This document shows, one piece after another, positions 62,960 through 64,000 of a DNA stretch of 64,000 bases. A program made the translations under genes and the position numbers. The DNA is taken from the NCBI RefSeq assembly GCF_022179545.1, contig NZ_AP025518.1:1178001-1242000 (forward strand), read 5' to 3'. The stretch is from Mycolicibacterium fortuitum subsp. fortuitum. Lineage in GTDB: Bacteria; Actinomycetota; Actinomycetes; Mycobacteriales; Mycobacteriaceae. Within the stretch, counting starts at the first letter, position 1. Every line of letters starts with the position of its first letter. The notes below the pieces were generated by a model. It searched no databases, had not been told where the DNA came from, and worked only from the letters and a program-made list of their open reading frames with translations.

Positions 62960-64000
62960 ATGGTGGATGCGACGTTGATCCCGCTCGAAGTGCTGTTCGG
63001 CAATCCGGAGCGCGTGGGTGCGCAAATATCGCCCGACGGGACGCGGCTGTCCTACCTGGCACCCCTCGACGGCGTGCTCAACGTGTTCGTCGGGGACGTC
63101 GGGGCCGGTACCGCAAAGCCGGTCACCCACGACACCGACCGGGGGATCCAGAACTACTTTTGGGCCTGGGACAACCGGCACCTGATGTACGTCATGGACA
63201 AGGACGGCAGTGAGAACTTCCGACTCTATGACGTGGACCCCAGCACCGGCGTCGAGCGCGACCTCACCCCGATGGACGACGTCCAGTGCCGAATCATCGC
63301 GCACCGCAAGAGATTTCCGAATGAGGTGCTGCTCGGCATCAACAAGGACAATCCGCAGTTGCACGACGTCTACCACCTGGATCTGACAACCGGTGAGCTG
63401 CGCAAGATTCTGGAGAACCCGGGCTACCTGGGCTGGGTGGTCGACACTGAGCTGCGGGTGCGGGGCGCGTTGGCTCCCACACCCGAGGGCGGCATGACGA
63501 TCATGGTGCGCGACGACGAGGACGCGGACTGGCGGGTGCTGCTGGACGTCGGGCCGGAGGACGCCGAGACGACGGGCCCGGTCAGCTTCAGCTTGGACGG
63601 CAGCGCGATGTATCTGCTGTCTTCGGTGGACTCGAACACCACCCGGCTGGTGAGGATGGACATCGCCAGTGGTGCAGTCGAGGTGATGGCCGAGGACCCG
63701 GTGTATGACGTCAGCGGGACCATCATCGACCCGGACACCCGCGAGATCCAAGGCGTCACGGTGTACGCAGATCGGGTGCAGTACCGCATCTTCGACGACC
63801 GGATTCGCGGTGACATCGAGGCGCTGGAACAGTTGAGCCCGGGTGAGTTGATGATCACCGACCGCAGCGCCGACGACCGCACCTGGCTGGCCGCGTTCGA
63901 CAACGACGCCGGCCCGGTGAAGTACTACCGCTGGGATCGGGCCTCGCAGACCGCGACGTTCCTGTTCGACCACCGCCCCGAGCTCAACGACTATCCACTG
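62960..64000 (+). CDS. S9 prolyl-oligopeptidase family peptidase (3' partial)
   Basis: ATG 62960 (AAGGGGG 5 nt upstream) opens a frame that stays open to the window end (347 codons, no stop). The visible part is the N-terminal beta-propeller of an S9 peptidase: GNPERVGAQISPDGTRLSYLAPLDGVLNVFV, WDNRHLMYVMDKDGSENFRLYDVD, SLDGSAMYLLSSVDSNTTRL. The catalytic alpha/beta-hydrolase domain lies beyond the window. Confidence 0.88.
   Translation, partial: MVDATLIPLEVLFGNPERVGAQISPDGTRLSYLAPLDGVLNVFVGDVGAGTAKPVTHDTDRGIQNYFWAWDNRHLMYVMDKDGSENFRLYDVDPSTGVERDLTPMDDVQCRIIAHRKRFPNEVLLGINKDNPQLHDVYHLDLTTGELRKILENPGYLGWVVDTELRVRGALAPTPEGGMTIMVRDDEDADWRVLLDVGPEDAETTGPVSFSLDGSAMYLLSSVDSNTTRLVRMDIASGAVEVMAEDPVYDVSGTIIDPDTREIQGVTVYADRVQYRIFDDRIRGDIEALEQLSPGELMITDRSADDRTWLAAFDNDAGPVKYYRWDRASQTATFLFDHRPELNDYPL

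Noticed and set aside
59250..63062. 1270-codon open frame antisense to fadA-fadB
   Set aside because: It is the mirror of highly biased codons in fadA and fadB; the product is His/Gly/Val low-information sequence without a domain, and the sense genes are certain.

Overview
The window is high-GC actinobacterial DNA and reads as a fast-growing mycobacterium (Mycolicibacterium, M. smegmatis-like). Evidence includes mycothiol synthase MshD, lipomannan factor LmeA, an orphan GlnR next to mshD, the acyl-ACP desaturase DesA1, a WhiB protein, an MCE protein, DUF732 secreted proteins, F420-type oxidoreductase signatures, many GTG/TTG or apparently leaderless starts, and a poly-cysteine leader ORF of the kind described in M. 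smegmatis. Gene order in 1-29 kb follows what I recall of M. tuberculosis Rv0804-Rv0824c, and 46-63 kb follows Rv0853c-Rv0860. This is recalled, not searched.

Layout. 0-8.5 kb: end of an alpha/beta-hydrolase membrane protein, a CPBP protease, an APC permease, an orphan MCE protein, an SCP-like protein, a DoxX protein, and purF and purM. 8.5-13 kb: DUF3073, a YgfZ-type protein, PabC, an apparently autonomous structured RNA, two paralogous small lipoproteins, a nitrobindin-like protein and an unlisted 32-residue membrane peptide. 13-18 kb: sulfur and envelope block (sseC2, cysA2, DUF4395 behind a Cys-codon attenuator; thiX-lmeA), then glnR-mshD. 18-24.3 kb: phosphate uptake pstSCAB, an MDR/MarR pair, phoU. 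24-33 kb: LCP ligase, dus-desA1, paralogous secreted proteins, TetR/MpaB, DUF732, glbN. 33.1-33.7 kb: four tRNAs (Lys, Glu, Asp, Phe).

Downstream of tRNA-Phe (33.8-41.2 kb) lies the most accessory-looking segment. It holds a MNT/HEPN toxin-antitoxin-like pair with two palindromic operators, DUF2200, a small membrane protein, an ADP-ribosyltransferase-like/SseB protein divergent from a DUF4132 protein, and an overlapping operon encoding a membrane protein with a Gly/Cys tail, a DUF692 (MNIO) enzyme, a short partner-like protein and an L,D-transpeptidase. The MNIO operon is the best candidate for an undescribed system: a putative peptide-modifying iron enzyme translationally coupled to a membrane protein whose C-terminus looks like a RiPP core.

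41.5-64 kb: YdcF, TetR regulators (one with two matching operators flanking its neighbours), an FAD oxidoreductase, SRPBCC proteins, a 2-keto acid decarboxylase, an alpha-methylacyl-CoA racemase, universal stress proteins, a frameshifted surface-protein gene, an F420-type oxidoreductase, a PknH-sensor-like membrane protein, WhiB, a DapC-like aminotransferase, an Old Yellow Enzyme, fadA-fadB with a very strong terminator, and the start of an S9 peptidase. Several apparent single-base indels (pstC start, HEPN gene, 52-53 kb gene) may be real lesions or sequence errors; the window alone cannot decide.
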